From: Actinomyces sp. | GTDB taxonomy: Bacteria > Actinomycetota > Actinomycetes > Actinomycetales > Actinomycetaceae | Direction of reading: 5' to 3' | DNA: 44,965 bases | Assembly (NCBI GenBank): GCA_022649165.1 | Contig: JALCNR010000019.1 | Coordinates: forward strand, 1 to 44,965 | Shown: positions 22,768 through 31,562 of the stretch, one piece after another | How the letters are laid out: each line of letters opens with the position of its first letter | Position numbering within the stretch: position 1 is the stretch's first letter | The notes under the pieces: generated by a model | What the model saw: the letters and a program-made list of their open reading frames with translations, nothing else | Databases searched by the model: none | Told to the model about the DNA's origin: nothing | Position numbers and translations under genes: made by a program

Positions 22768-22994
22768 CGCAGGTCCTCGATGTCCGAGACGATCGCGTCG
22801 GCCTGGGGGCCCATGACGACCTGGATGGAGGTGCCGACCTTGACGACGCCGAAGGCGCCGGCCTGCTTGAGGGCGGCCTCGTCGACCAGGCTGTCGTCGT
22901 CGACCTCGACGCGGATCCTGGTGATGCAGGCCTCGATGTCCTCGATGTTGTCCCATCCGCCCAGCGCGTCGAGGACTGATTCAGCTTGACTCAT
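22764..22994 (-). CDS. PTS EIIB component, GlcB-type, stand-alone
   Basis: A 76-aa EIIB domain with the phospho-cysteine motif in ACITRIRVEV (Cys23) and the terminal strand IQVVMGPQAD typical of the glucose/N-acetylglucosamine family. It accepts phosphate from EIIA and passes it to sugar bound by EIIC. The ATG at 22994 has GGGAG seven bases upstream. The EIIC partner is not in this window, so this pair must serve a permease encoded elsewhere. A TACTCT box at 23050..23045 is a plausible -10. Confidence 0.9.
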   Translation of the reverse strand: MSQAESVLDALGGWDNIEDIEACITRIRVEVDDDSLVDEAALKQAGAFGVVKVGTSIQVVMGPQADAIVSDIEDLR

Positions 22995-23097
22995 GGTGTG
23001 CTCCCTCACGCTCGTCGTGGTCTGGCCGGCTCGCCATGTGATCGAGAGTAACACGGGGCACACCACCGCCAGAGGGCGATGGCGCAGGCTGACAGGC

Positions 23098-25248
23098 CTA
23101 TGCGCGGACCTGCCCCATGATGTCGAACAACGCGGTGAGGCGCGGGTCGGAGGGCAGGTCCTCCAGGGCGACCTCCCTCCCCTGGGCGTCGCACAGCGGC
23201 ACGCACCAGTTCGGGTACTCGCGGTTGGTGCCCGGCAGGTTCTGCGGCCGGGTATCCCCCACGGCGTCCACGAGAGAGGCGGCGACCAGCCGGGAGGGCG
23301 TGCGCACGATGTAGCGGTGGAGGGCCTCGACGATCTGGCGCGTCGAGGGCTCAGCCTGGTCGGCGCCGATCAAGCCGTACTCACGCAGCCGCTGGAGCAT
23401 CCGCTCCCGCTCGACGCGGTCGGCGGCGCGCACAGTCTCCACGTCGTCGACCAGCAGACCCAACCGGTCCCGCAGCGTCGTCTGGACGCCGTCGAGGTAT
23501 CCGGCAGTGGGGGGCAGGTCGTGGGTGGTGACGGTGGCCAGGACATCGCGCCGGTACCGGTCGGCGGGCAGCGGCCATCCCGAGTCCTCCTTCTCGAACC
23601 ACAGGACGGAGGTGCCCAGGATGCCCCGGTCCGCCAGGTAGCCGCGGACCCAGGGCTCGACGGTGCCCAAGTCCTCCCCGATGACGGCGGCGCCGGCACG
23701 CTGGGCCTCGAGCAGCACGACCCCGACCATGGCCTCGTGGTCGTAGGAGACGTACGTCCCCTGTGCGGCCGGCGTCCCTCTGGGGATCCACCACAGGCGG
23801 AACAGCCCGAGGATGTGGTCGAGGCGCACGGCACCCGCATGGGCGAGGGCCGCGCGGACCATGTCGCGCAGGGGGCGGTATCCGGAGCGTGCCAGCGCCC
23901 GCGGCGACCATGGCGGCTGGGACCAGTCCTGTCCCTGCTGGGAGTACATGTCGGGAGGGGCGCCCACGGACATCGACCGGGCGAACATGCCGGGCTCCGC
24001 CCACGTCTCGGAGCCGTTGCGGTGGACGCCCACAGCCAGGTCCCCCATGATGCCGATGCCCATGCCCAGGCTCGTGCACACCCGTTGGGCGTCCCCCATC
24101 TGGAGGCCGACGATCCACTGGCACCACATCCAGAACTCGATACGGTCCGACGCCTCGGCGCGGGCCGGGCCGACGCCGGGGGCGTCGGCGCGCGCGCAAT
24201 CCGGGGACAGGCCGGCTTCCCCGGCCCGTTCGACCAGCGCGCACCACAGAGCGAATCCCTCCAGATCCGGGCCGCCGCGGGCGGCGAAGGCACGGAACTC
24301 GGATTCGCGGTGGTAGGAGCGCGGCACCCGGTACAGGAGCTCCAGGGCCTCGCGCTTCGCCCCCCACACGCGATCGCGGTCGATCAGGGGGGATCCCTCT
24401 GGGCCCCGGGCAGCCTGCCGGAGCTCCTCGACGCGCCGTCGCTGGTCGTCGGGAAGCGCGGCGTACTCCTCGACCGCCTCTGGGCGGATGTAGAGGGGGT
24501 TGACCCATCGCCGCGTGACGGGAAGGTAGGGAGAGCGCTCCATGGGGAGGGCGGGCGACGAGGCGTGGACGGGGTTGATCAGCAGGAAGTCCGCTCCGTG
24601 ATCGGCGCACAAGGCCGCCAGGTCGGCCAGGTCCACGGCATCGCCGATGCCCCACGAGCCCCGGGACCGCACGGAGTACATCTGGGCGCTCACCCCCCAG
24701 TGGCGGAGGCCGTCGGAGAGGGCGGCCGGCTCCAGGCGCTCGGGCACGACGATGAGGGGTGCGCGGTGCTCGCTCCCGCCCTCGACGGTGGCCACCAGCC
24801 GGTGCCACCCCAGGGGGAGCCAGTCGGGCACCAGCATCGTGGCGCGCCCGACCAGGTGACCGTCGATCTCCCGGGGCGGCACCCATCGATCCAACTGGAC
24901 CAGGTCCCCACGGGATCCGTCCTCCAGGACGTAGGACACGCGCACCCAGTCCCCGTGCGGGACGTGGACGGGGATCTCGCGGGCACTGCCCTGCCTCACG
25001 ACGACGCAGTCGGGCAGGGTCGAGCGCCACTCCCCGTCCTCGGCGCGGGCGAGCGCGGCGCGGACCTCGTCGACGGTCGAGCCGCGGCCGACGGGCACGT
25101 CGAGAGCCTCCAGGACGGCCAGCAGGGAGTCCGCGGACACATCGCGGCGCCTCCCGTACCAGTCCCAGAACCCCGTCGCCACGCCGTTGGATTCCGCCAG
25201 CCGCCGCAACGACTCCATGTCACCCGCAGCGGGGGCAGATCCGCCCAT
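23098..25248 (-). CDS. malQ: 4-alpha-glucanotransferase (amylomaltase, GH77)
   Basis: A 716-aa enzyme with an N-terminal extension (about 170 residues) before the GH77 barrel, as usual in actinobacterial MalQ. Catalytic elements are RLDHILGLFRLWW with nucleophile Asp477, VIGEDLGTVEP with the acid/base Glu, and TTHDLPPTAGY with the third carboxylate. It disproportionates maltodextrins, releasing glucose and longer chains. The ATG at 25248 follows GGGGAG by six bases. The gene lies 42 bases after a PTS EIIB gene and probably shares its transcript, linking maltodextrin breakdown to PTS sugar uptake. Confidence 0.94.
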   Translation of the reverse strand: MGGSAPAAGDMESLRRLAESNGVATGFWDWYGRRRDVSADSLLAVLEALDVPVGRGSTVDEVRAALARAEDGEWRSTLPDCVVVRQGSAREIPVHVPHGDWVRVSYVLEDGSRGDLVQLDRWVPPREIDGHLVGRATMLVPDWLPLGWHRLVATVEGGSEHRAPLIVVPERLEPAALSDGLRHWGVSAQMYSVRSRGSWGIGDAVDLADLAALCADHGADFLLINPVHASSPALPMERSPYLPVTRRWVNPLYIRPEAVEEYAALPDDQRRRVEELRQAARGPEGSPLIDRDRVWGAKREALELLYRVPRSYHRESEFRAFAARGGPDLEGFALWCALVERAGEAGLSPDCARADAPGVGPARAEASDRIEFWMWCQWIVGLQMGDAQRVCTSLGMGIGIMGDLAVGVHRNGSETWAEPGMFARSMSVGAPPDMYSQQGQDWSQPPWSPRALARSGYRPLRDMVRAALAHAGAVRLDHILGLFRLWWIPRGTPAAQGTYVSYDHEAMVGVVLLEAQRAGAAVIGEDLGTVEPWVRGYLADRGILGTSVLWFEKEDSGWPLPADRYRRDVLATVTTHDLPPTAGYLDGVQTTLRDRLGLLVDDVETVRAADRVERERMLQRLREYGLIGADQAEPSTRQIVEALHRYIVRTPSRLVAASLVDAVGDTRPQNLPGTNREYPNWCVPLCDAQGREVALEDLPSDPRLTALFDIMGQVRA

Positions 25249-25289
25249 CCGTCGCTCCCCTCGCCGCGCCGACCTTGACCCGACCCATC

Positions 25290-25571
25290 CTAGGAGGTGG
25301 CGGCGTCCATCGGCGCTGACCCGCCGGCGCCCCGCGCCGCGGACAGCGACCGCGCGAGGGCCGCGGCGGCCTCGTCCGCCCCGCGCCCGACGACGAGCTG
25401 GACGACATCGCCCGAGCGCACCACGGCGAGCACGCCGGGCCGGCGCAGGCCGGGTTCGTCGACGAGGAACGGGTCGCGCACCTCGATGCGGATGCGCGGG
25501 GAGCAGGGCTCGACCTCGGTGACGTTGCCGACACCGCCCAGGGCGTCGACCAGCACCGCCGCGTCCTCCAC
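25290..25571 (-). CDS. Second stand-alone PTS EIIB-like domain
   Basis: A 93-aa EIIB domain related to the one at 22764-22994 (VDALGGVGNVTEVEPC against LDALGGWDNIEDIEAC). Phospho-cysteine candidate Cys23 is present but the following motif is SPRIR in place of ITRIR, so the conserved Thr is replaced by Pro. The C-terminal tail is longer and Ala/Gly-rich. It starts at GTG 25571, five bases after GAGGGAGG. Position directly upstream of malQ suggests a role in glucose or maltose handling, or in regulation, but the altered motif makes transport activity uncertain. Confidence 0.8.
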   Translation of the reverse strand: MEDAAVLVDALGGVGNVTEVEPCSPRIRIEVRDPFLVDEPGLRRPGVLAVVRSGDVVQLVVGRGADEAAAALARSLSAARGAGGSAPMDAATS

Positions 25572-25684
25572 CCTGGCCTCCCTCCGCCCGTCCGCAGCCG
25601 AGTGCGGACCACACCACATGGTAGGGACCCTGCCGGTGGCCGGCAAAGGGCGGACCCGGGTCGCGCCGCCCGGTGGCCGACGGA

Positions 25685-25690
25685 CACAAT
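25685..25690 (+). promoter_or_regulatory. Candidate leaderless -10 for the TesB gene
   Basis: CACAAT, then GGGGTCC, then the ATG at 25698. This is the same CACAATGGGG block that precedes the MFS gene. Confidence 0.5.
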
Positions 25691-25697
25691 GGGGTCC

Positions 25698-26648
25698 ATG
25701 ACCCTCCCCGTCGACGTCCCCGTGATCTCCGATGAGCCCGTCGCCTCCGTCCTGCGCATCCTCCGGCTCCGTGAGAGCGGCGACGACCTGTTCGAGGCCC
25801 TCTCCCTGCCCCAGGTGCGCCGGGTCTATGGCGGGCAGGTGATCGCCCAGGCGCTGCTCGCCGCGCAGGCGACTCTCGAGGACCCCTCCCGGCTCCCCCA
25901 CTCGCTCCACGCCTACTTCCTACGCGGCGGCGATCCGGGCGCGCCCTTCCAGCTGCGCGCCGAGCGCCTTCGGGACGGCCGGTCCTTCTCCGACCGGCGG
26001 GTGACGTGCCGCCAGGACGACCGGGAGATCCTCTCGATGCTGTGCTCCTTCCAGGGGACCGAGCACGGCCTGAGCTTCGAACCCGCCGCGCCCGAGGTCC
26101 CGGATCCCCGGGACCTCCCCTCCGCGCTGGAGCTGTTCCGCTCGATGAACCACCCGGTCGGCCGGTTCCTGGGGAAGACCGCGGCCTTCGACGTGCGCCA
26201 CGTCCAGCATGAGCTCTACACGCGCGCCGACAAGGCGCCCTCGGCCCGCCAACAGCTGTGGATGCGCCCCCGCGCGGAGATCCCCCCGGCCGCCGCCCAG
26301 GTCGTCCATCGCGCTCTGCTGGCCTACGCCATCGACCAGGTGATGATGGAGCCCGCGATGCGCGCCACCGGCGTGTCCTGGATGACGCCGGGCATGTCGG
26401 CGGCCTCCCTGGACCATGCGATGTGGTTCCACCGCGACATCGACATCAACCAGTGGCTGCTCTTCGACGGTGTCTGCTCCCAGGTGGGCAACGGCCGCGT
26501 CCTCACCCACACCCGCGTGTTCGCCCCGCAGGGGCGCCTCGTCGCCGAGGCCACCCAGCAGGCCATGCTGCGCATCCCCCTGGAAGGGCACGGGGGATCC
26601 GGGCGGTGGGGATTCGGCGAGGACGCCGGTCCGGCCGCGGCGCGGTAG
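25698..26648 (+). CDS. tesB: Acyl-CoA thioesterase II (TesB-type double hot-dog)
   Basis: A 316-aa protein with two hot-dog folds. The first contains RRVYGGQVIAQALLAAQ and HSLHAYFLRGGDPGAPF; the second contains ASLDHAMWFHRDIDINQWLLFD. The Asp of SLDHAMWFH, a Ser/Thr and a Gln form the usual TesB catalytic triad. It hydrolyses acyl-CoAs and could trim products of the type I fatty acid synthase encoded a few kilobases away. The start at 25698 is favoured by the leaderless promoter spacing; ATG 25689 in the same frame is the alternative. Confidence 0.9.
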   Translation: MTLPVDVPVISDEPVASVLRILRLRESGDDLFEALSLPQVRRVYGGQVIAQALLAAQATLEDPSRLPHSLHAYFLRGGDPGAPFQLRAERLRDGRSFSDRRVTCRQDDREILSMLCSFQGTEHGLSFEPAAPEVPDPRDLPSALELFRSMNHPVGRFLGKTAAFDVRHVQHELYTRADKAPSARQQLWMRPRAEIPPAAAQVVHRALLAYAIDQVMMEPAMRATGVSWMTPGMSAASLDHAMWFHRDIDINQWLLFDGVCSQVGNGRVLTHTRVFAPQGRLVAEATQQAMLRIPLEGHGGSGRWGFGEDAGPAAAR

Positions 26649-26672
26649 CGGCCCGGACGTTCGCCGGGCCGC
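26648..26672. terminator. Strong bidirectional hairpin between tesB and ettA
   Basis: GCGGCCCGG and CCGGGCCGC form a perfect 9-bp stem with a 7-base loop in the 46-base gap between convergent genes. It is the strongest terminator-like stem in the window, although it lacks a T-run. Confidence 0.55.
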
Positions 26673-26694
26673 CGCCCCTCGGCTCGGCCTGCGC

Positions 26695-28377
26695 TCAGCC
26701 GCGTGTCAGCTTGCGGTGGGTCACCCGGTGTGGACGCGCGGCGTCCACGCCCAGCCTCTCGATCTTGTTCTTCTCGTAGGCCTCGAAGTTGCCCTCGAAC
26801 CAGTACCAGCGGGCCGGATCGTCCTCCGTGCCCTCCCAGGCCAGGATGTGGGTCGCGACCCGATCGAGGAACCAGCGGTCGTGGGAGGTGACCACGGCGC
26901 ACCCGGGGAACTCCAGGAGAGCGTTCTCCAGGGAGCCCAGGGTCTCGACGTCGAGGTCGTTCGTCGGCTCGTCCAGGAGCAGCAGGTTCCCGCCCTGTTT
27001 GAGCGTGAGCGCGAGGTTGAGCCGGTTGCGCTCGCCCCCGGAGAGGACCCCCGCGGGTTTCTGCTGGTCGGGACCCTTGAACCCGAAGGCCGAGACGTAG
27101 GCGCGCGAGGGCATCTCCACGGATCCGACCTCGATGAAGTCGAGCCCGTCGGAAACGACCTCCCACAGCGTCTTGTCCGGGTCGATGCCGGCGCGGTTCT
27201 GGTCGACGTAGGAGATCTTCACCGTCTCGCCGATGACCAGTTCCCCGGCGTCGAGCGGCTCCAGACCCACGATCGCCTTGAACAGCGTCGTCTTGCCGAC
27301 CCCGTTGGGGCCGATGACGCCGACGATGCCGTTGCGCGGCAGGGTGAACGACAGGTCGTCGATGAGGCGGCGGTCCCCGAAGCCCTTGCGCAGGTGGCGC
27401 GCCTCGATGACGACGGATCCCAGGCGCGGCCCCGGCGGGATCTGGATCTCGTCGAAGTCGAGCTTGCGGGTGCGCTCCGCCTCGGCGGCCATCTCCTCGT
27501 AGCGCTCCAGGCGTGCCTTCGACTTCGCCTGGCGCCCCTTCGCGTTCGAGCGGACCCACTCGAGCTCCTCCTTGAGGCGCTTCTGGAGCTTCGCGTCCTT
27601 CTTGCCCTGGACCTGCAGGCGCTTCTGCTTGGTCTCCAGGTAGGTCGTGTAGTTCCCCTCATAGGGGTAGAGGTGCCCGCGGTCGACCTCGGCGATCCAC
27701 CCTGCGACGTGGTCGAGGAAATAGCGGTCGTGGGTGACGGCGATGACCGCACCGGGATAGGCGCTCAGGTGCTTCTCCAGCCACTCGACGGACTCGGCGT
27801 CGAGATGGTTCGTCGGCTCGTCGAGGAGGAGCAGGTCGGGGGCCTCGATGAGCAGGCGGCACAGGGCGACGCGCCGGCGCTCCCCTCCGGAGAGCTCGGC
27901 GACCGGCTGGTCGGCCGGCGGGCAGCGCAGCGCGTCCATCGCCTGGTCCAGCTGGGAGTCGATGTCCCAGGCGCCCAGGGCGTCGATCTCCGTCTGGAGG
28001 CGGCCCATCTCCTCCATGAGGGCGTCGAAGTCCGCGTCGGGGTTCGCCATCTCCTCCGAGATCCGGTTGAAGCGGGCGAGCTTGCCGAAGGTCGCCTGGG
28101 CTCCCAGCCTCACGTTCTCGATGACGGTGAGCGAGTCGTCGAGGCGGGGCTCCTGCTCGAGGATGCCCACCGTGTATCCCGGGCTCAGCCGCGCCTCCCC
28201 GTTGCTGGGCTGGTCCAGCCCCGCCATGATCTTGAGGATCGAGGACTTCCCCGCCCCATTGGGGCCGACCATGCCGATCTTCGCGCCCGGCAGGAACGAC
28301 ATGCTGACGTCGTCCAGGATGACCTTGTCCCCGTGGGCCTTGCGGGCCCTGATCATTTGGTAGATGTACTCCGCCAC
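26695..28377 (-). CDS. ettA: Energy-dependent translational throttle protein EttA (ABC-F)
   Basis: A 560-aa soluble ABC-F protein with two ATPase domains and no membrane segments. Walker A motifs are GPNGAGKSS and GPNGVGKTT, the signatures are LSGGERRRVALCR and LSGGERNRLNLAL, and Walker B motifs are LLLDEPTNHLD and LLLDEPTNDLD. The interdomain P-site tRNA interaction motif region lies in the basic KSKARLERYEEM stretch. EttA binds the ribosomal E site and couples elongation to the ATP/ADP ratio. Family alignment places the start at GTG 28377 (AEYIYQM...). A TACCAT box at 28451..28446 on the minus strand may be its -10. Confidence 0.94.
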   Translation of the reverse strand: MAEYIYQMIRARKAHGDKVILDDVSMSFLPGAKIGMVGPNGAGKSSILKIMAGLDQPSNGEARLSPGYTVGILEQEPRLDDSLTVIENVRLGAQATFGKLARFNRISEEMANPDADFDALMEEMGRLQTEIDALGAWDIDSQLDQAMDALRCPPADQPVAELSGGERRRVALCRLLIEAPDLLLLDEPTNHLDAESVEWLEKHLSAYPGAVIAVTHDRYFLDHVAGWIAEVDRGHLYPYEGNYTTYLETKQKRLQVQGKKDAKLQKRLKEELEWVRSNAKGRQAKSKARLERYEEMAAEAERTRKLDFDEIQIPPGPRLGSVVIEARHLRKGFGDRRLIDDLSFTLPRNGIVGVIGPNGVGKTTLFKAIVGLEPLDAGELVIGETVKISYVDQNRAGIDPDKTLWEVVSDGLDFIEVGSVEMPSRAYVSAFGFKGPDQQKPAGVLSGGERNRLNLALTLKQGGNLLLLDEPTNDLDVETLGSLENALLEFPGCAVVTSHDRWFLDRVATHILAWEGTEDDPARWYWFEGNFEAYEKNKIERLGVDAARPHRVTHRKLTRG

Positions 28378-28819
28378 GTCTCCCCAATCCAATTCCGGAT
28401 CGCGCCCATGTTGGGGGCGGTGCGCCCACCCCCGATGTCGCGTCCATGGTAGTGGAGGGCGGGCCGGGGGGCCGGGACGTCCTCGCGCGGACGAACGGCG
28501 TCGACCCCGTCCTCGCGCCCGCGACACGCCCGCAATCTCGATCCATGACGAAGATCACACTGACCACCGGGAAACCCCCGCTCCCCGGAGAGGCCCACGC
28601 GATGGACGGCTCTCCCGGCGCTTCGCCTCGACCGCCCTCCGGGACGGGACCCGGGCCCAGCGACGCCGCACGCCGGTATACTCCTGACGTTGTTTCAGAA
28701 TGTGAAGAGTCGACACGGCGCGAGAGGTTCCTGACCCTCCCGGTCGACCATCGGCCGCACCCGGCACACACCCGGGCCCCACACACACATCGCACAGGAC
28801 GGGAGGGAGGGCAACACCT
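28378..28819. other. 442-bp intergenic region between divergent ettA and birA
   Basis: No gene is supported here. It contains, from left to right, a hairpin GGGCG GTG CGCCC at 28415-28427 in the probable ettA leader, a TACCAT -10 candidate for ettA (minus, 28451..28446), and a TATACT -10 candidate for birA (plus, 28677-28682). A purine-rich ribosome-binding site (GGGAGGGAGG, 28801-28810) follows just before birA. The 28683-28819 part would be a roughly 130-base leader for the fatty-acid operon. Confidence 0.5.
28677..28682 (+). promoter_or_regulatory. Candidate -10 of the birA-acc-fas-acpS operon
   Basis: TATACT, the closest match to the -10 consensus in this region. It would start transcription near 28689. 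No convincing -35 hexamer lies 17 bases upstream. Confidence 0.45.
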
Positions 28820-29680
28820 ATGCTCAGTTATACAAACTTTGTAGAAAATGGGATGTCGCGGCCGTCGCGCGCCCCAGTCCTCCGCGTCGACCGCACGACC
28901 TCGACCAACGACCTGGCGGCGGTCCTGCTCCGCGACCCCGACGTCGCCACCCCGCCCTTCACCACCGTCATCGCCGACGCCCAGGTCGCCGGACGCGGGC
29001 GGCTGGGACGGACCTGGACCGCGCTGCCCGGCCGCTCGCTCACCGCCTCGACCCTCGTGCGCCTGCCGAGCACCCCCGCGATGCGCGGCGCCATGGCCTG
29101 GGCCCTCCTGGCCGCCGCCCTGTCCGTGCGCGAGGCCGTCGACACGCGCCTGGCGGGCACCGGGCGCAGCGTCGGTGTCAAGTGGCCGAACGACGTCGTC
29201 GTCGACGGCTCCCGCAAGATCGCGGGCCTGCTCGGCGAGGCGGCCGGCGACGTCGACGGCGACGGGCTGTGGGCCGTCATCGGCGTCGGCCTCAACATCG
29301 CGATGGAGCCCGCCGAACGCCCGACGCCCCAGGCCACCGCCCTGTCCCTGGAAGGCGACGAGACGGCGGGCCCGGACCCGCGCGAGGCGGCCCAGGAGAT
29401 CCTGGGGGCTCACCTGGCGGGCCTGGAACACCGGGTCCGTGCCCTCATCGCCTGCGACGGGGACGCCCGCCGCGCCGGCGTGCTCGACGAGCTGCGCGGC
29501 CACTGCGTGACCCTGGGACGCCCCGTCACGGTGCGCGCCCCCGACGGCCGCGGGGACCTCCCCTCTGACGGGGCGGTCGCGCGCGCCATCCTGCCCGACG
29601 GCTCGCTGGTCGTCGGCCTGCCCGACGGCTCGACCAGGACCGTCACCGCCGGCGACGTCGAGATGGTGTGCCCGCCCTGA
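28820..29680 (+). CDS. birA: Biotin--[acetyl-CoA-carboxylase] ligase
   Basis: A 286-aa class I biotin protein ligase without a DNA-binding domain. Motifs: STNDLA near residue 28, the biotinyl-AMP loop AGRGRLGRTW, KWPNDVVVDGSRKIAGLL, VIGVGLNI, and a C-terminal SH3-like domain. It attaches biotin to the carboxylase subunit encoded next. Start choice: ATG 28820 has a strong GGGAGG eight bases upstream, but its first 11 codons are AT-rich and unlike the rest; ATG 28853 is the alternative, where family similarity begins. The next gene starts 52 bases after its stop. Confidence 0.92.
   Translation: MLSYTNFVENGMSRPSRAPVLRVDRTTSTNDLAAVLLRDPDVATPPFTTVIADAQVAGRGRLGRTWTALPGRSLTASTLVRLPSTPAMRGAMAWALLAAALSVREAVDTRLAGTGRSVGVKWPNDVVVDGSRKIAGLLGEAAGDVDGDGLWAVIGVGLNIAMEPAERPTPQATALSLEGDETAGPDPREAAQEILGAHLAGLEHRVRALIACDGDARRAGVLDELRGHCVTLGRPVTVRAPDGRGDLPSDGAVARAILPDGSLVVGLPDGSTRTVTAGDVEMVCPP
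28831..28843. promoter_or_regulatory. AT-rich palindrome at the start of birA
   Basis: TACAA ACT TTGTA, a perfect 5-bp-arm palindrome inside a roughly 25-base AT-rich island in otherwise very GC-rich DNA. It lies between the two possible birA starts and also contains a -10-like TATACA at 28829-28834. It may be an operator for a lipid or biotin regulator, or part of a second promoter. Confidence 0.45.
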
Positions 29681-29732
29681 CGGCCGCCCGCCCCGCCCCC
29701 AGCCCCGACCCCCACGAACCGAGGCCACTTCG

Positions 29733-31562
29733 TTGCGAACCCTCCACAAGATCCTCATCGCCAACCGCGCCGAGATCGCGCTGCGCGTCATCCGCACCGC
29801 CACCGATCTCGGGATCGACACGGTCGCCGTCTACGCCGACCAGGACATCGACGCCCCGTTCGTGCGCGCCGCCACCGAGGCCTGGGCCCTGGGGGGGACC
29901 ACGACGGGGCAGACTTACGCCAGCGCCTCTCGGATTCTCGACCTCGCCCTGCGCTCCGGCGCCGACGCGGTCCACCCCGGATACGGATTCCTCTCGGAGG
30001 ACCCGGGCTTCGCCCGCGCTGTCGCGGACGCGGGGCTCGTGTGGCTCGGCCCGGACGCGGAGGTCATCCGGGCCCTCGGAGACAAGATCAGCGCCCGGAG
30101 GATCGCCGAGGCCGCGGACGTGCCTCCCGTGCCGGGGTTGTCCGATCCGCTCTCCTCGCGCACCGAGGTCGAGGGCTTCATCGCCGCCCACGGCTTCCCC
30201 GTGGTCCTCAAGCGGGCCGACGGCGGCGGCGGGCGGGGCATCTCCGTGCTCGCCAGCCCCGCCGACGTCGATCTCTTCTTCGCCCGCCACGCGGACGACG
30301 ACGTGCTGGGCGCCTGTTTCATCGAACGCTTCATCGAGGTCGCGCGCCACGTCGAGACCCAGTGCGCCCGCGACGCGCTGGGCAGCTTCCGCGTGGTGTC
30401 CACCCGAGACTGCTCGATCCAGCGGCGCAACCAGAAGCTCATCGAGGAGGCCCCCGCCCCCTTCCTGCCCGCCGGCGTCGACGGACGGCTCGACGAGTGG
30501 TCGCGCCGCCTCTTCGAGCGCGTCGGCTACGTCGGCGTCGGCACCTGCGAGTTCCTCCTCGAGCCCGACGGCCATGTCTGGTTCCTCGAGGTGAACCCCC
30601 GCCTGCAGGTCGAGCACCCGGTGTCGGAGGAGGTCGCGGGCGTGGACCTGGTCGAGGAGCAGATCCGCATCGCCCGTGGACTGCCCCTGACCGTGCCCCC
30701 GCCCCCGCGCGGGCACTCCTTCGAGTTCCGCATCACCAGCGAGGACCCGGCCCACGGGCTGATCCCCTCCGCGGGGCGCGCCACCGGTGTGAGCTGGCCC
30801 TCCGGCCCGGGCGTCCGCCTCGAGCTGGGACTCGCCGAGGGCGACGAGGTCCAGACCGCCTTCGACTCGATGCTCGCGAAGATCGTCGTCACCGGCGCGA
30901 CCCGCGAGCAGGCGCTCGCCCGGTCCCGACGCGCGCTCGACGAGTTCTCGATCACGGGGGTGCCCACCCCCGTCTCCGTCTACCGCGACATCCTCGACGA
31001 TCCCGCCTTCACAGGCGAGGACGCCGGGTTCTCGGTGTCGACCCGCTGGCTCGAGACCCGCTTCCTGCCGGCCCACGACTACTCCGGGGACACCGAGGCC
31101 GCCGCCCTCCCCTCCGGCGCCGCCCACGCCGATCCCGCGGCCCAGCGCCGCGCCTACACGATCGAACTGGACGGGCGCCGACGGACCCTCACACTTCCCC
31201 AGGGCCTCCTCGCCGCGGTCGGCGCCGGAGGGCACGCCCGGCCCGCCCAGCCGCTGCGCGCCGCCCGCCAGGCCCCCCGCGCGGCCGGGGCCGCGGCCGG
31301 CCCGGACGCCGCCCTGCGCGCCGACGGCACGCTCGTCGCCCCCATGCAGGCGATCGTCGTCCACGCCGTGCCGGCGGGCACCCACGTCGAGGCGGGCGAC
31401 CTGGTCGTCGTGCTGGAGGCCATGAAGATGGAGAAGCACATCCAGGCCCCCTGCGCCGGAACCGTCACCGAGATCATCGCCGACCCGGGCGCGAGCGTCG
31501 CGCCCGGGGACCCGCTGGCCCGCATCACGGCCGATGGGCCGGGAGAGAAGGAGGAGTCATGA
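29733..31562 (+). CDS. Acyl-CoA carboxylase alpha subunit (biotin carboxylase + BCCP)
   Basis: A 609-aa AccA3-type fusion. The biotin carboxylase part spans residues 1-460 (ILIANRAEIALRVIR, HPGYGFLSED, KRADGGGGRGI, EVNPRLQVEHPVSE). A linker follows, then a C-terminal biotinyl domain with EAMKMEKH, biotinylated at Lys565. It carboxylates biotin with ATP and bicarbonate. The start is TTG 29733 with GAGG eight bases upstream; conserved sequence begins right after it. Its stop overlaps the carboxyltransferase start (ATGA). Together with the next gene it should make malonyl-CoA for the synthase downstream. Confidence 0.93.
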   Translation: MRTLHKILIANRAEIALRVIRTATDLGIDTVAVYADQDIDAPFVRAATEAWALGGTTTGQTYASASRILDLALRSGADAVHPGYGFLSEDPGFARAVADAGLVWLGPDAEVIRALGDKISARRIAEAADVPPVPGLSDPLSSRTEVEGFIAAHGFPVVLKRADGGGGRGISVLASPADVDLFFARHADDDVLGACFIERFIEVARHVETQCARDALGSFRVVSTRDCSIQRRNQKLIEEAPAPFLPAGVDGRLDEWSRRLFERVGYVGVGTCEFLLEPDGHVWFLEVNPRLQVEHPVSEEVAGVDLVEEQIRIARGLPLTVPPPPRGHSFEFRITSEDPAHGLIPSAGRATGVSWPSGPGVRLELGLAEGDEVQTAFDSMLAKIVVTGATREQALARSRRALDEFSITGVPTPVSVYRDILDDPAFTGEDAGFSVSTRWLETRFLPAHDYSGDTEAAALPSGAAHADPAAQRRAYTIELDGRRRTLTLPQGLLAAVGAGGHARPAQPLRAARQAPRAAGAAAGPDAALRADGTLVAPMQAIVVHAVPAGTHVEAGDLVVVLEAMKMEKHIQAPCAGTVTEIIADPGASVAPGDPLARITADGPGEKEES

